Source of the DNA: Flavobacterium sp. NKUCC04_CG
GTDB lineage: Bacteria; Bacteroidota; Bacteroidia; Flavobacteriales; Flavobacteriaceae
Direction: 5' to 3'
NCBI RefSeq assembly: GCF_019345525.1
Contig: NZ_JAHKRA010000004.1
Span: 1-64,000 of the forward strand
Length of the DNA stretch: 64,000 bases
The position numbers and the translations under genes are program-made. Numbering within the stretch: the first letter of the stretch is position 1; each line of letters begins with the position of its first letter. Positions 7,167 to 16,863 of the stretch are shown one piece after another. Under the pieces are notes generated by a model. That model made no database searches. It was not told where the DNA came from and saw only the letters and a program-made list of their open reading frames with translations.

Positions 7167-10100
7167 ATGAAAAATTTATTACAAACAATTATAGAAAAAA
7201 GAGGTTTGGTCATCTCCTTATTTCTTTTGTTGGGAATCTTCGGTTATTTTTCTTGGAAACAATTGTCGATTGAAGCTTATCCGGATATTGCCGATGTAAC
7301 GTCACAAGTAGTGACTCAGGTGCCTGGACTAGCCGCAGAAGAGATGGAGCTGCAAATTACCATACCTATAGAACGAGCGTTAAACGGTATGCCCGGCATG
7401 CATGTTATGCGAAGTAACAGTACTTTCGGATTATCGATGATCACCATCGTTTTTAAAGATGGAGTGGACGATTACTTTGCCAGACAACGCATACAAGAAC
7501 GACTCAATGATTTGGAGCTTCCCTATGATGCAGTTGCCGAATTGGACCCGTTGACCTCTCCCATTGGAGAAGTATATCGATACATCATCGAAGGAGACGG
7601 TTACAGCCTGCGCGAGTTAACCGATATTCAGAATTTTACCATTATTCCGAAGATCAATCAGGTTTCCGGAGTTGCCGAGGTAACTAATTTTGGAGGAATA
7701 ACCACCCAATTTCAAATTGAACTGGATCCGCATAAATTAGAACAATATGGGCTTTCGCTAAGCGATGTTGTCGAAACCGTAGAAGATAATAATGTCAATG
7801 CGGGTGGAAGTGTTTTAACCCGAGGAGATTTAGGTTATGTTGTAAGGGGTATTGGACTGATTAAAAATTTGGAGGATCTCGGTCGAATTGTAGTCAAGGC
7901 GGAAGATGGAGTTCCTGTTTTTCTAAATGATTTGGGTAATCTCAAATACGGAAATTTGGAACGTAAGGGAGTCTTGGGATACACCGATCGCAAACGAAAC
8001 TATTCCGATAGTATAGAGGGAATAGTGTTGCTGTTAAAAGGACAGAACCCATCAGAAGTACTTGAGGGAGTTCATCGGGCTGTAGCGGAACTCAATAACG
8101 GTATCTTGCCCGAAGGGGTGAATATCCATGTGTTCTTAGATCGCACCGATTTGGTCGACACTACTTTAAATACGGTATCCAGAACCTTGATTGAGGGAAT
8201 CGCTTTGGTAATCATTGTCTTAATTGTCTTTTTAGGCAGTTGGCGTGGAGCGTTGCTAGTGGCAGTAACGATTCCTTTATCGCTTTTAATGGCTTTCATA
8301 TTGATGCATTTCACCAATATTCCAGCGAATCTACTTTCTTTAGGAGCTATTGATTTCGGAATCATTGTAGATGGTGCGATAGTCATGATGGAAAGTATAC
8401 TGAAAAAGCGGGAAGAGAAACCCGATGAGGTATTAAAAGAGAAATCCATAGCCGATCGAGCCAAGCAGGTAGCAAAACCGATATTCTTCGCTACTCTGAT
8501 TATCATCACGGCCTATTTACCCCTATTTGCGTTTGAGCGTGTAGAGAAAAAATTATTTACACCGATGGCTTTTACCGTGGGTTATGCCTTATTAGGAGCT
8601 CTTGCAGTAGCTTTATTCCTGATACCGGGCTTGGCTTATATGGTTTATAAAAAACCTAAAAAAGTATATCACAACCGTTGGTTGGAAAAATTAACCGCAC
8701 GTTATGCTAACCGTGTCCAAAAAATCGTAGCCAAACCCAAACAGGTTTTTTTACCCTTATTGATTATATTGATTGGAACTGTGGCCTTGACGATGAAGGT
8801 TGGGAAAGATTTTTTACCGCCCTTAGACGAAGGCTCCATTTGGTTGCAAGTACAGCTTCCTCCGGGAATCTCTATAGAGAAGTCCAAGGAAATGAGCGAC
8901 ACCCTGCGAGCGCGAACCATGAAATACGATGAGGTAACTTACATTATGGTTCAAGCTGGACGTAATGATGACGGAACCGATCCGTTTACACCATCACATT
9001 ACGAATGCTCTGTCGGATTAAAACCGTATTCGGAATGGCCTAGTGGTAAAACTAAAAATGATTTAATCGAGGAGCTTTCAGCAGAATATGCCACTGTACC
9101 GGGTATGACTGTCGGTTTTGCTCAACCGATGATTGATGGGGTTATGGACAAAATTGCCGGTGCTCACAGTGAATTGGTAGTCAAAGTATATGGGGAGGAT
9201 TTCCATGAAACCAGACGTATTGCTAATGATGTGATGAAAACGCTTAAGGGCGTTGAAGGTGCTGTGGATTTGGCGATCGATCAGGTGCCGCCTTTACCCC
9301 AACTCCAAATTCACGCCAACCGAGAGAAGATTGCACAATTTGGATTAAACGTTGCTGATGTAGCGGAATTGATCGAAGTAGCTATTGGAGGGAAAGCCAT
9401 TTCTCAGGTCTTTATAGGAAATAAGGTTTATGAAATCAGTTGTCGTTATAGCGAAGAAAGCCGAGATACCCCAGAGAAGATTGCCAATCTGATGTTGACT
9501 TCAAGTACGGGTGCTAAGATTCCTTTGTCACAAGTGGCAGAAGTAATTACCAGTACAGGAGAAAGCACCATAACCAGAGAGATGAATCGACGTCATTTGA
9601 CGGTAAAACTCAATGTGCGAAATCGCGATTTGGGCTCGCTACTGAAGGACGCTCAAAATCAAATAGAGCAAAAAGTACAATACGACCACGAGAAATTTAA
9701 AATCGAATGGGGTGGGCAATTTGAAAATCAAAATCGCGCTTATGACCGACTGATGATCATTGTACCGCTGACCTTGTGTCTGATGTTTGTACTGCTGTAT
9801 GGGGCCTTTGGTAAATTTAGACAGGCGGGATTGTTGATGATTGTAGTGCCTTTAGCATTATTCGGAGGGATGTTGGCTTTGAATATTCGCGGAATGTCTT
9901 TAAACGTTTCCTCTGCTGTCGGATTTATTGCCTTGTTTGGAGTCGCTATTCAGAATGGAGTTATTATGATTTCTCATATCAACCAAAAGAGAAAGAAGCA
10001 CACCAAGTTAAAAGATGCTGTTTTGTTGGGGGCTAAAGAACGTTTTAGACCGGTTTTAATGACGGCAACAGTAGCCGTTTTAGGATTATTCCCAGCTTCC

Positions 10101-10277
10101 TTAGCTACGGGTATCGGTTCGGATGTACAGCGGCCATTGGCAACAGTTATTGTTTATGGACTCTTGTTTGCAACCTTATTAACCCTGTTTGTTTTGCCGG
10201 CTCTGTATTACCTGGTTGAGAAGAAATGGGGTCATGAGAACGACTTTTTAAAAGCGGAAGATTTAGAAGAAAAATAG
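7167..10277 (+). CDS. Heavy-metal RND efflux pump, CzcA/CusA family
   Basis: 1036 residues, full length for the family: 12 membrane helices, with the first at about 11-30, and two large periplasmic loops. The proton-relay helix reads DFGIIVDGAIVMMES (D396, D402, E409), the pattern of pumps for divalent cations (Czc, Cnr and Ncc types) rather than the Cu/Ag CusA pattern, which lacks the first Asp and has a different context. Likely substrates are therefore Zn, Co, Cd or Ni, which is an inference from this motif. It forms a tripartite complex with the adaptor before it and the TolC-like protein after it. No frameshift or missing segment was seen. Confidence 0.93.
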   Translation: MKNLLQTIIEKRGLVISLFLLLGIFGYFSWKQLSIEAYPDIADVTSQVVTQVPGLAAEEMELQITIPIERALNGMPGMHVMRSNSTFGLSMITIVFKDGVDDYFARQRIQERLNDLELPYDAVAELDPLTSPIGEVYRYIIEGDGYSLRELTDIQNFTIIPKINQVSGVAEVTNFGGITTQFQIELDPHKLEQYGLSLSDVVETVEDNNVNAGGSVLTRGDLGYVVRGIGLIKNLEDLGRIVVKAEDGVPVFLNDLGNLKYGNLERKGVLGYTDRKRNYSDSIEGIVLLLKGQNPSEVLEGVHRAVAELNNGILPEGVNIHVFLDRTDLVDTTLNTVSRTLIEGIALVIIVLIVFLGSWRGALLVAVTIPLSLLMAFILMHFTNIPANLLSLGAIDFGIIVDGAIVMMESILKKREEKPDEVLKEKSIADRAKQVAKPIFFATLIIITAYLPLFAFERVEKKLFTPMAFTVGYALLGALAVALFLIPGLAYMVYKKPKKVYHNRWLEKLTARYANRVQKIVAKPKQVFLPLLIILIGTVALTMKVGKDFLPPLDEGSIWLQVQLPPGISIEKSKEMSDTLRARTMKYDEVTYIMVQAGRNDDGTDPFTPSHYECSVGLKPYSEWPSGKTKNDLIEELSAEYATVPGMTVGFAQPMIDGVMDKIAGAHSELVVKVYGEDFHETRRIANDVMKTLKGVEGAVDLAIDQVPPLPQLQIHANREKIAQFGLNVADVAELIEVAIGGKAISQVFIGNKVYEISCRYSEESRDTPEKIANLMLTSSTGAKIPLSQVAEVITSTGESTITREMNRRHLTVKLNVRNRDLGSLLKDAQNQIEQKVQYDHEKFKIEWGGQFENQNRAYDRLMIIVPLTLCLMFVLLYGAFGKFRQAGLLMIVVPLALFGGMLALNIRGMSLNVSSAVGFIALFGVAIQNGVIMISHINQKRKKHTKLKDAVLLGAKERFRPVLMTATVAVLGLFPASLATGIGSDVQRPLATVIVYGLLFATLLTLFVLPALYYLVEKKWGHENDFLKAEDLEEK

Positions 10278-10375
10278 TTGTTGGAACCGCCTTTAGGCTA
10301 TAAGGAGTTGAAAGCCCATTTTGTAGCATGAGGCGGTATCACAGCAACTTAAAAAAATACAAATAATAGCGACGT

Positions 10376-11671
10376 ATGAAAAATAAATGGATTTCCCTGT
10401 TGGTAACTTGTTTTTTGCTGCTATGGGTTACACCGAAAGGCCTGGCTCAGGTGCAAAAGCCTCAGTTGGCAGCACAGAAAATTACATATCACGATTTCTT
10501 AAATCGAATAGGGACACAGAATTTAGGGTATTTAGCTGAGCGATACAATTTGGATATAGCCGATGCAGAAGTGGAAGCAGCTAAAATATTTCCAGACCCA
10601 GAGCTGAGTTTTGGATGGGTTGATAATGGAGAGCGAAGAATGGAAATGGGCTACGGTTTTGAAGCGGAATTAAGCTGGGATCTCGAACTTGGCGGAAAGA
10701 GAAAAGCGAGAAAAAATTTGGCAAATAGTCAAAAAGTCCTCGCTACGCTAGAATTACAGAATTTTTTTCACGAATTGAGAGCGGAGGCGACCATTGCTTT
10801 TTTAGAAACCTTACAGCACAAAATGCTGGTTGATGTCAAGCAGGATTCCTATGAATCGATGAAACAAATATCGAAATCCGATAGCATTCGCTTCTCGCTG
10901 GGTCAAATCAGTAAAGTCGATGCAGTACAAAGTCGATTGGAAACCAGAGCGATGAAAAACGAGGTAGCGGATGCAGAAAATGATTGGGAGAATAGTTTAT
11001 TGGAACTCAAAAAAATGTTTGCTTCTCGCCAAACGGATTCACTGTATATACCCGAAGGAAATTTGGAGAAGTTTGATCGTCTTTTTAATTTGGAAGAATT
11101 AGTAAGTACGGCCAGGAATCAACGTACGGATTATCTGGTTGCCAAACAAAATCAAACGGTTTCTAGTAATGAAGTTAGATTGGCACAGGCAGAACGCGTA
11201 GTGGACTTGGGATTGAGTTTGGGAGTAGAAAACAACTCCTTTGTTCGAAATGCAGTAGCGCCAACTCCGGGACATACTGCTGTAAAAGCCGGTATATCTG
11301 TTCCACTGAAATTTTCCAACAAAAAAGATGCGGGACTGAAAACGGCCTTGTATGAGCAAAAGCAAGCCGAACTCGAATATCGTGATGTGGAACTCGAATT
11401 GGAAAAAGAAATCGCACAAGCCCTTCGGACCTATTGGACCAAGCAAAAGCAAATTCAGCAGTTTGAAAATAGCATGTTAGAAGAGGCCAAGGAGGTTTTA
11501 GATGGAATTACTTACAGTTACCAACGTGGTGCGAGTAGTCTTTTAGAGGTTTTAAATGCACAAAGAACCTATAATGAAACGCGAGAGGCTTATGTTGAAG
11601 CGCGATTTGACTATGCGGTGGCATTGGTAGAACTCGAAAAAGCAGTGGGTATTTGGGACATTGAATTTTAA
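10376..11671 (+). CDS. TolC-family outer-membrane channel (CzcC-like)
   Basis: 431 residues with a signal peptide ending GLAQ at about residue 25. Two OEP-type halves follow: long coiled-coil segments at about 115-215 and 325-420, with short strand segments such as DPELSFGWVDNG and ADVEVEAAK-like helix starts between them. The ending SSLLEVLNAQRTYNETREAY is a TolC-family signature. It forms the outer-membrane exit duct for the adaptor and pump encoded before it. The 98-bp gap after the pump gene is larger than the other gaps of the operon, but no terminator or clear promoter was seen in it. Confidence 0.9.
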   Translation: MKNKWISLLVTCFLLLWVTPKGLAQVQKPQLAAQKITYHDFLNRIGTQNLGYLAERYNLDIADAEVEAAKIFPDPELSFGWVDNGERRMEMGYGFEAELSWDLELGGKRKARKNLANSQKVLATLELQNFFHELRAEATIAFLETLQHKMLVDVKQDSYESMKQISKSDSIRFSLGQISKVDAVQSRLETRAMKNEVADAENDWENSLLELKKMFASRQTDSLYIPEGNLEKFDRLFNLEELVSTARNQRTDYLVAKQNQTVSSNEVRLAQAERVVDLGLSLGVENNSFVRNAVAPTPGHTAVKAGISVPLKFSNKKDAGLKTALYEQKQAELEYRDVELELEKEIAQALRTYWTKQKQIQQFENSMLEEAKEVLDGITYSYQRGASSLLEVLNAQRTYNETREAYVEARFDYAVALVELEKAVGIWDIEF

Positions 11672-11680
11672 AATATAAGG

Positions 11681-12391
11681 ATGATGAAAAAAGAAATAGT
11701 AATCGGCTTTTTTTTATTGCTGACGCCTTTATTAGGTTTCGCACAAGATGGGAATCAAGCCAAGGGAAATACTTCATTCGGAATCAAAGCCGGATGGATC
11801 CAATCGGATTTATTTGGTAAACATTTAGATCAATGGGCCGTAGATGGTAAAACCGATAAACAAAATAGTTTTTTTGTCGGAATCAGCGTTTCCAATTTGG
11901 TGGGCAAACATTTCGCATTAAGGCATGAGCTCTTTTATCAGCAATATGGAGCCGGTTTTGATCGAGAGTTGGAAGAGGATGTTGTAATCGATGCCCAATT
12001 AAAAATGAAGGGATTAAGGATAAATCCCATTTCGCCAACTTTTAAATGGGGTGGATTGGAAATTTATGCGGGTCCTTATATCAACGTACTGCTCGAATCG
12101 TCAATCACGGCATTGGATGAAAACGGAAACAAATATAAGGATTACGAAATATTTGGCACAGGACCCGAAGACACGGAAGACTATAAATACTTACAGAAAA
12201 TGGATTACGGTTTTGTAGCCGGGATTGATTACATTTTTAAAAAGCGATTTTCTATAGGAGCCTATTATTCTAGGGGGTTTGCACCGATATTTGACAATGC
12301 AAATTCCTATGGACTAGAAAGTACACCCGGGATAAAAACCCTAAAAATATACAATGAATCCTATGGTGTTTCTTTGGGGCTGCAATTCTAA
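11681..12391 (+). CDS. Small outer-membrane beta-barrel protein
   Basis: 236 residues with a signal peptide ending GFAQ. Alternating strands resemble the Bacteroidota PorT/OMP_b-brl family (TSFGIKAGWIQSDLFGK, LVGKHFALRHELFYQQYG, YGFVAGIDYIFKKRFSIGA), and the protein ends in Phe (SLGLQF), the usual outer-membrane barrel C-terminus. It starts 9 bp after the TolC-like gene and comes just before the operon terminator, so it is expressed with the efflux system. Its role there is unknown; barrels of this kind are not part of known Czc complexes. Confidence 0.75.
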   Translation: MMKKEIVIGFFLLLTPLLGFAQDGNQAKGNTSFGIKAGWIQSDLFGKHLDQWAVDGKTDKQNSFFVGISVSNLVGKHFALRHELFYQQYGAGFDRELEEDVVIDAQLKMKGLRINPISPTFKWGGLEIYAGPYINVLLESSITALDENGNKYKDYEIFGTGPEDTEDYKYLQKMDYGFVAGIDYIFKKRFSIGAYYSRGFAPIFDNANSYGLESTPGIKTLKIYNESYGVSLGLQF

Positions 12392-12455
12392 TAGCAGACG
12401 CAGTTTAAAACGCCAAATGAGATAAAAAACAGAAAAAGAAAGGAGCAATGAAAAA

Positions 12456-12487
12456 AGCCCCTATTACACGAGTAATAGGGGCTTTTT
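12456..12487. terminator. Bidirectional terminator after the efflux operon
   Basis: Perfect 12-bp arms AGCCCCTATTAC and GTAATAGGGGCT with loop ACGA, and T-runs on both strands. It separates the efflux operon from the convergent HAD gene. Confidence 0.9.
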
Positions 12488-12512
12488 AATTGCTGTTTTT
12501 TCTAGCCGTATT

Positions 12513-13199
12513 TTAAAACTTTTCAATAATTTCAGACAACTTTTTTACGGTCGAAAAACGCGGATGAACAATCTCATGATCAATGCGTTCGTGTGCCCAG
12601 GTTGTGTGGAAAGGAACGTGTATAGCACTCGCGCCTATATTCAAAACGGGTAATACATCCGATTTTAAAGAATTTCCAATCATGATAAACTCTTCGGGTT
12701 TAACTTCCAAGCGCAATAATAATTTTTCGTAATCGATCTCCCGTTTGTCCGACATCACTTCGATATGGTGAAAATAACCACCTAAGCCGGAATGGTGGAG
12801 TTTTCGGTGTTGATCTTTTAAATCACCTTTGGTAGCAACAACCAATTTGTACTTTTGTTGTAGTTGCTGTAATATATCTTCAACATCGTCTAAAAGCTCT
12901 ACGGGTTTGGTGAGCAGGTCTTTTCCGATTTGTATGATTTTTTCAATCACACGAATACTCGCTGTATTGTTAGATACGGCATAAGCCGTCTCTATCATCG
13001 ATAAAACAAAACCTTTGATTCCGTATCCATATAACGGTAAATTGTCAATTTGAGTTTTAAACAAGGCTTGAGACAAACCCTGATGTGATAAATAGTCTTC
13101 TAATAAGATACAGAATTTTTTTTCCGCTTCGTTAAAAAAAGGTTCGTTGTTCCAAAGGGTATCGTCAGCATCAAAAGCGATAACTTTAATCTTGTTCAT
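12513..13199 (-). CDS. HAD-family hydrolase
   Basis: 228 residues. Motif I is FDADDT (D10 nucleophile, D12 acid/base). A helical cap lies at about 20-95. Motif II is in VVATKGD (Thr) with the motif III lysine downstream. Motif IV is in MIGNSLKSDV, giving the Mg2+-binding Asp. The DADDT version of motif I and the cap size fit the YjjG/PhoE-like phosphatases, which dephosphorylate small metabolites or nucleotides; the substrate cannot be read from sequence. It stands alone, convergent with the efflux operon, and has its own -7 box upstream. Confidence 0.88.
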   Translation of the reverse strand: MNKIKVIAFDADDTLWNNEPFFNEAEKKFCILLEDYLSHQGLSQALFKTQIDNLPLYGYGIKGFVLSMIETAYAVSNNTASIRVIEKIIQIGKDLLTKPVELLDDVEDILQQLQQKYKLVVATKGDLKDQHRKLHHSGLGGYFHHIEVMSDKREIDYEKLLLRLEVKPEEFIMIGNSLKSDVLPVLNIGASAIHVPFHTTWAHERIDHEIVHPRFSTVKKLSEIIEKF

Positions 13200-13221
13200 A
13201 GACTTTTTAATAGGTTACACA

Positions 13222-13229
13222 CAAAGATA
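13222..13229 (-). promoter_or_regulatory. -7 box of the HAD gene
   Basis: TATCTTTG on the minus strand, 22 bp before the start codon. The nearest upstream TTG is 27 nt away, slightly too far for consensus. The rest of the 13.2-13.5 kb gap shows a second TAATTTTG at 13319-13326 on the plus strand, far from pafA, and nothing else clear. Confidence 0.45.
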
Positions 13230-13516
13230 TTCATTTTATGGCTTATTGATTTTCTTCAAGACGGCAAAAACAAATAAGGATATAACATTTAGCTAACAGC
13301 AAATAGTTTAAAATACTTTAATTTTGTCACTACCAAATGCTATTTTCAAATCGTACTTAACTGGGTTTAATTGGAGCGGTGTTTGGGAAGCACGACTATT
13401 ATTGCTAATTTTATTGCCGATTAATCATAGGCTACGGCGCTCTATTTAGATGGGGTGATTTTACGGTAATTAACCTGATAATGATGTTGTTAAATCAAAA
13501 AATATAATACTAAGAT

Positions 13517-15163
13517 ATGAATTTAAAGTCCGGTTTTTTTGTAACGGTTTCACTATTTTTTTCCATCTCGCTTTTTGCACAAACTGCGCTGCCAAAACCT
13601 AAATTAGTAGTGGGTGTGGTCGTTGATCAAATGCGTTGGGATTATTTGTATCGATTTTATGATCGGTATGCGGATAATGGTTTTAAACGTCTTCTAGATG
13701 AGGGTTTTTCTTGTGAGAATACGTATATCAATTACGTTCCTACCTATACGGCTATTGGACACAGCTCGATTTACACAGGTAGTGTTCCGGCGATACATGG
13801 AATAGCTGGTAATGATTTTATAATACAAAACACGGGAGAAGAGCGTTATTGTACCCAAGATGATGGTGTTGTAGGAGTGGGAGTGACGGGAAAAGTAGGG
13901 ATGCAATCACCTAAAAATCTATTGGCTTCTACGATTACCGATCAATTGAAATTGGCGACGAACTTTCAATCCAAAGTAATTGGTATTGCAATGAAAGATC
14001 GTGGGGGTATTTTACCTGCAGGTCATTTTGCCGATGCGGCGTACTGGTTTGACGGCGAATCGGGGAAGTGGATTACGAGTAGCTTTTATATGAAAGAATT
14101 ACCGAAATGGGTTTTGGATTTCAATGCGGCAAAACCAACTGAAAAATACCTTAATCAAACTTGGAATACCCTATATCCTATAGAGACTTATACTTTAAGT
14201 ACTGCAGATAATACGGTTTACGAAGGTAAATTTAAAGGAGAAGAAGCACCGGTTTTCCCTAGAGATTTAGAGAAACTCAAAAAAGATAACGGCCTGGATT
14301 TAATTAAGGGAACGCCATTTGGAAACACCTTGACTTTGGACTTGGCCAAAGCTGCTATAGAAAATGAAAGTTTAGGTAAAAATCCTGAAGGAGTAACCGA
14401 TTTCTTAGCAGTGAGTTTGTCTTCAACGGATTATATCGGACATCAATTTGGTATTGATGCTATCGAAATTGAGGATACTTACTTGCGCTTGGACGCTGAT
14501 TTAGCTGGTTTAATTACGTATTTGGACGAGCATGTGGGAAAGGATGAATACACTTTGTTCTTGTCTGCCGATCATGGCGCAGCACATAATCCGCGTTATT
14601 TTAAAGATAAAAAAGGAAATGCTGGATACTTTGATACTAAAAAACACAAGGCTGAAATCAATATGATGTTGGAATTGAAATTTGGTGAAAGGGAAATAGT
14701 CAATAGTTTGATGAATTACCAAGTGCATTTAAACAATGCATTGATTGCCAATGAAAAATTAGACGAATCGGATATCCGCGAGGCAGTGGTGGCTTATATG
14801 AAAAAAATTGAAGGGGTCGCGTTTGTGACTGATATGGACAAAACAGCAATGGCTTCTATTCCTGCGCGAATCAAAGAACGAATCATCAACGGTTATCACA
14901 TCAAGAGAAGTGGCGTTATCCAGTATATCTTAGAACCACAATGGTTTAGTGGTAAAGAAAATGGCACGGGAACCACTCACGGAACTTGGGGGTCTTACGA
15001 TGCACATATCCCTTTAGTTTTTATGGGTTGGGGAGTGAATAAAGGGAAAAGCAATCGAGAAACACATATGGTCGATATCGCTCCAACTTTAGCTGCAATT
15101 CTAAAAATTGAAGAGCCAAACGGAAATATTGGAATACCGATTGAAGAGGTTATTAAAAAATAA
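13517..15163 (+). CDS. pafA: PafA-type alkaline phosphatase
   Basis: 548 residues with a signal peptide ending LFAQ, so periplasmic. The alkaline phosphatase superfamily active site is complete and offset by one from Elizabethkingia PafA: D37 (VVVDQMRWD), nucleophile T78 (PTYTAIGHSS) and N99 (GNDF). Further on are the Lys/Arg pair in AMKDRGG that sets monoesterase specificity, D and H in SSTDYIGHQFG, D and H in SADHGA, and the last His in GTTHGTWGSYDAH. It binds two Zn2+ and hydrolyses phosphate monoesters. It stands alone between the HAD gene and a drug-efflux operon and ends at a strong terminator. Confidence 0.93.
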   Translation: MNLKSGFFVTVSLFFSISLFAQTALPKPKLVVGVVVDQMRWDYLYRFYDRYADNGFKRLLDEGFSCENTYINYVPTYTAIGHSSIYTGSVPAIHGIAGNDFIIQNTGEERYCTQDDGVVGVGVTGKVGMQSPKNLLASTITDQLKLATNFQSKVIGIAMKDRGGILPAGHFADAAYWFDGESGKWITSSFYMKELPKWVLDFNAAKPTEKYLNQTWNTLYPIETYTLSTADNTVYEGKFKGEEAPVFPRDLEKLKKDNGLDLIKGTPFGNTLTLDLAKAAIENESLGKNPEGVTDFLAVSLSSTDYIGHQFGIDAIEIEDTYLRLDADLAGLITYLDEHVGKDEYTLFLSADHGAAHNPRYFKDKKGNAGYFDTKKHKAEINMMLELKFGEREIVNSLMNYQVHLNNALIANEKLDESDIREAVVAYMKKIEGVAFVTDMDKTAMASIPARIKERIINGYHIKRSGVIQYILEPQWFSGKENGTGTTHGTWGSYDAHIPLVFMGWGVNKGKSNRETHMVDIAPTLAAILKIEEPNGNIGIPIEEVIKK

Positions 15164-15183
15164 GCCACTCCGTCTTTTAGAAT

Positions 15184-15220
15184 AAAAAAGCCCTTTTGAT
15201 TTGATCAAAAGGGCTTTTTT
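15184..15220. terminator. Terminator after pafA
   Basis: 17-bp arms from AAAAAAGCCCTTTTGAT to its complement, with a TTG loop and a T-run. It can act on both strands. Confidence 0.92.
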
Positions 15221-15468
15221 TATAAATATTGTTTTGTAAACAACTGAAATATATGGCGTTATATTTTATGGCGAGGTGTTTTTTAGGAGTCGTTATGCCT
15301 ATTTGGTATGTAATATGACGCTTAGAAACCCATACTGTATAATAGCAGGATTTTTGAATAAAACACCGACAAAATCTTTTAATTATGGGGCATTTTACCG
15401 CGCTTTGTTTGCCGATTTCTTTTTTTTGATGTCGATTTAGTAAAAATGATCGCAGCTAATATTTTTTT

Positions 15469-15500
15469 TTGCACAAAATATAGTTATAGCCTTAACTTTG
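15469..15500 (+). promoter_or_regulatory. Promoter of the TolC/HlyD/MFS/MarR operon
   Basis: TTG at 15469-15471 and TAACTTTG at 15493-15500, 21 nt apart, with the start codon 25 nt further on. This is the clearest consensus promoter in the window. I saw no obvious MarR-type palindrome over it. The 230 bp upstream of it (15.23-15.46 kb) holds nothing else I recognise. Confidence 0.75.
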
Positions 15501-15525
15501 TTGGCTGTAAAGAGAACCACATCAA

Positions 15526-16848
15526 ATGAAAACAGATTTAATAAAACAGTTACCCTTAGTAGCGCTTGTTTTGTTTTTCCAAATCCCCTTAGGAAGTTAT
15601 GCACAAGAGTTGCATTTGTCTATTTCCGAATTGTTTGCGCTGACTTCAAAGAACAGTGAGCGAATCAAATTAGCTCAATGGAGTGTTGAGCAGTCCAAAG
15701 AGAAGATCGGTCTGGCTAAATCCGCGCGATTACCGGAAATAGAAACGGATATTTCGTATTCGTATCTATCGGATATCACCATTTGGGATCCGCATTTCAA
15801 CAACAGAGAAATTGCTGCAATGCCTCATAATGGAATGAAATTCGGTTTAGAGGCCAGTCAAATTATCTTTGCAGGGGGAAGAATTAATAAAAATATTGAA
15901 AGGGAGAGTCTAGCGAGTCAAGTGGCCTATCTTAATTTGGATAAAGACGAGGCTGATGTTAAATTATTATTGGTTGGGAAATATTTGGACTTGTATAAAT
16001 TGATAAAACAAAGAGTGGTTTTTGAACAAAACATCAAATTGAGTTTGTTGCGTTTAAAAAACATTAAGAGTTTAAATGCAGAGGGAATGGTTACCCATAA
16101 CGATATTACTCGAAGTCAATTGCAATTGTCAAGATTAGAGCTCAATCTAGAGGAAGTCGACAATTCGATTGAGATCATCAATCACGAGCTTTGTGTCACT
16201 TTGGGATTAGCTGAACACACACAAATCTCTCCAGAAGAAGTAGATGAGCGCTTAATTCAGTCCGAACGTACTTATGGTGATTGGATTGCAGAAGCGGTAT
16301 CCAAGCTTCCAGAAAACAAAATTAGTGCACTTCAACTACAATTGGCTCAGAATGAGCTGGATTTGGTTAAGGCAGAACGATTACCCGTTTTAAATTTTTT
16401 CGCTGATAATCACCTACAACGACCATTGACCATAGTGGTACCGGCTCAAGATATCTTTTTAAATGAATATCAGATCGGATTTAAACTGAAATATGATATT
16501 TCCTCACTATATCATGTCAGGGAAAAAATCAGTTTGGCTAAACACGGTATTTCGTATTCAGAAACGGCTGCAAAACTACAGTTGCAAGAAATAGATCAAC
16601 GGGTCCACCATGCTTACATCAAGTATAAGGAAGCTAATTCAAAAATGGATACCTATCGAAAAAATGTGGAGTTGGCTCAAGAAAACTATAATCAAATAGA
16701 AGTAAAATATTTTAATCAATTGGCCTTGCTTGTCGATATGATTGATGCGAGCAACGAAAAATTAAATGCGGAGTTACAGTTGCAAAACGGCCAGGCGGAG
16801 CGCATTTTTAATTTTTACAAACTCGAACGAACAACGGGTAATTTATAA
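15526..16848 (+). CDS. TolC-family outer-membrane efflux protein
   Basis: 440 residues with a signal peptide ending GSYAQ at about residue 27. Paired long helices (about 75-240 and 280-430) contain the TolC-type repeats ARLPEIETDISYSYLS, GMVTHNDITRSQLQLSRLEL and AERLPVLNFFADNH. It is the outer-membrane part of the tripartite drug-efflux system encoded with the next two genes, 15 bp upstream of the adaptor gene. It is shorter at the end than the CzcC-like protein of this window and only distantly similar to it. Confidence 0.9.
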   Translation: MKTDLIKQLPLVALVLFFQIPLGSYAQELHLSISELFALTSKNSERIKLAQWSVEQSKEKIGLAKSARLPEIETDISYSYLSDITIWDPHFNNREIAAMPHNGMKFGLEASQIIFAGGRINKNIERESLASQVAYLNLDKDEADVKLLLVGKYLDLYKLIKQRVVFEQNIKLSLLRLKNIKSLNAEGMVTHNDITRSQLQLSRLELNLEEVDNSIEIINHELCVTLGLAEHTQISPEEVDERLIQSERTYGDWIAEAVSKLPENKISALQLQLAQNELDLVKAERLPVLNFFADNHLQRPLTIVVPAQDIFLNEYQIGFKLKYDISSLYHVREKISLAKHGISYSETAAKLQLQEIDQRVHHAYIKYKEANSKMDTYRKNVELAQENYNQIEVKYFNQLALLVDMIDASNEKLNAELQLQNGQAERIFNFYKLERTTGNL

Positions 16849-16863
16849 ACAGACGGACAGCAA

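Noticed and set aside
7167..10277. Cu/Ag exporter (CusA) reading of the RND pump
   Set aside because: The relay helix DFGIIVDG with both Asp is the divalent-cation pattern, and no CusF-like or Met-rich features were seen.
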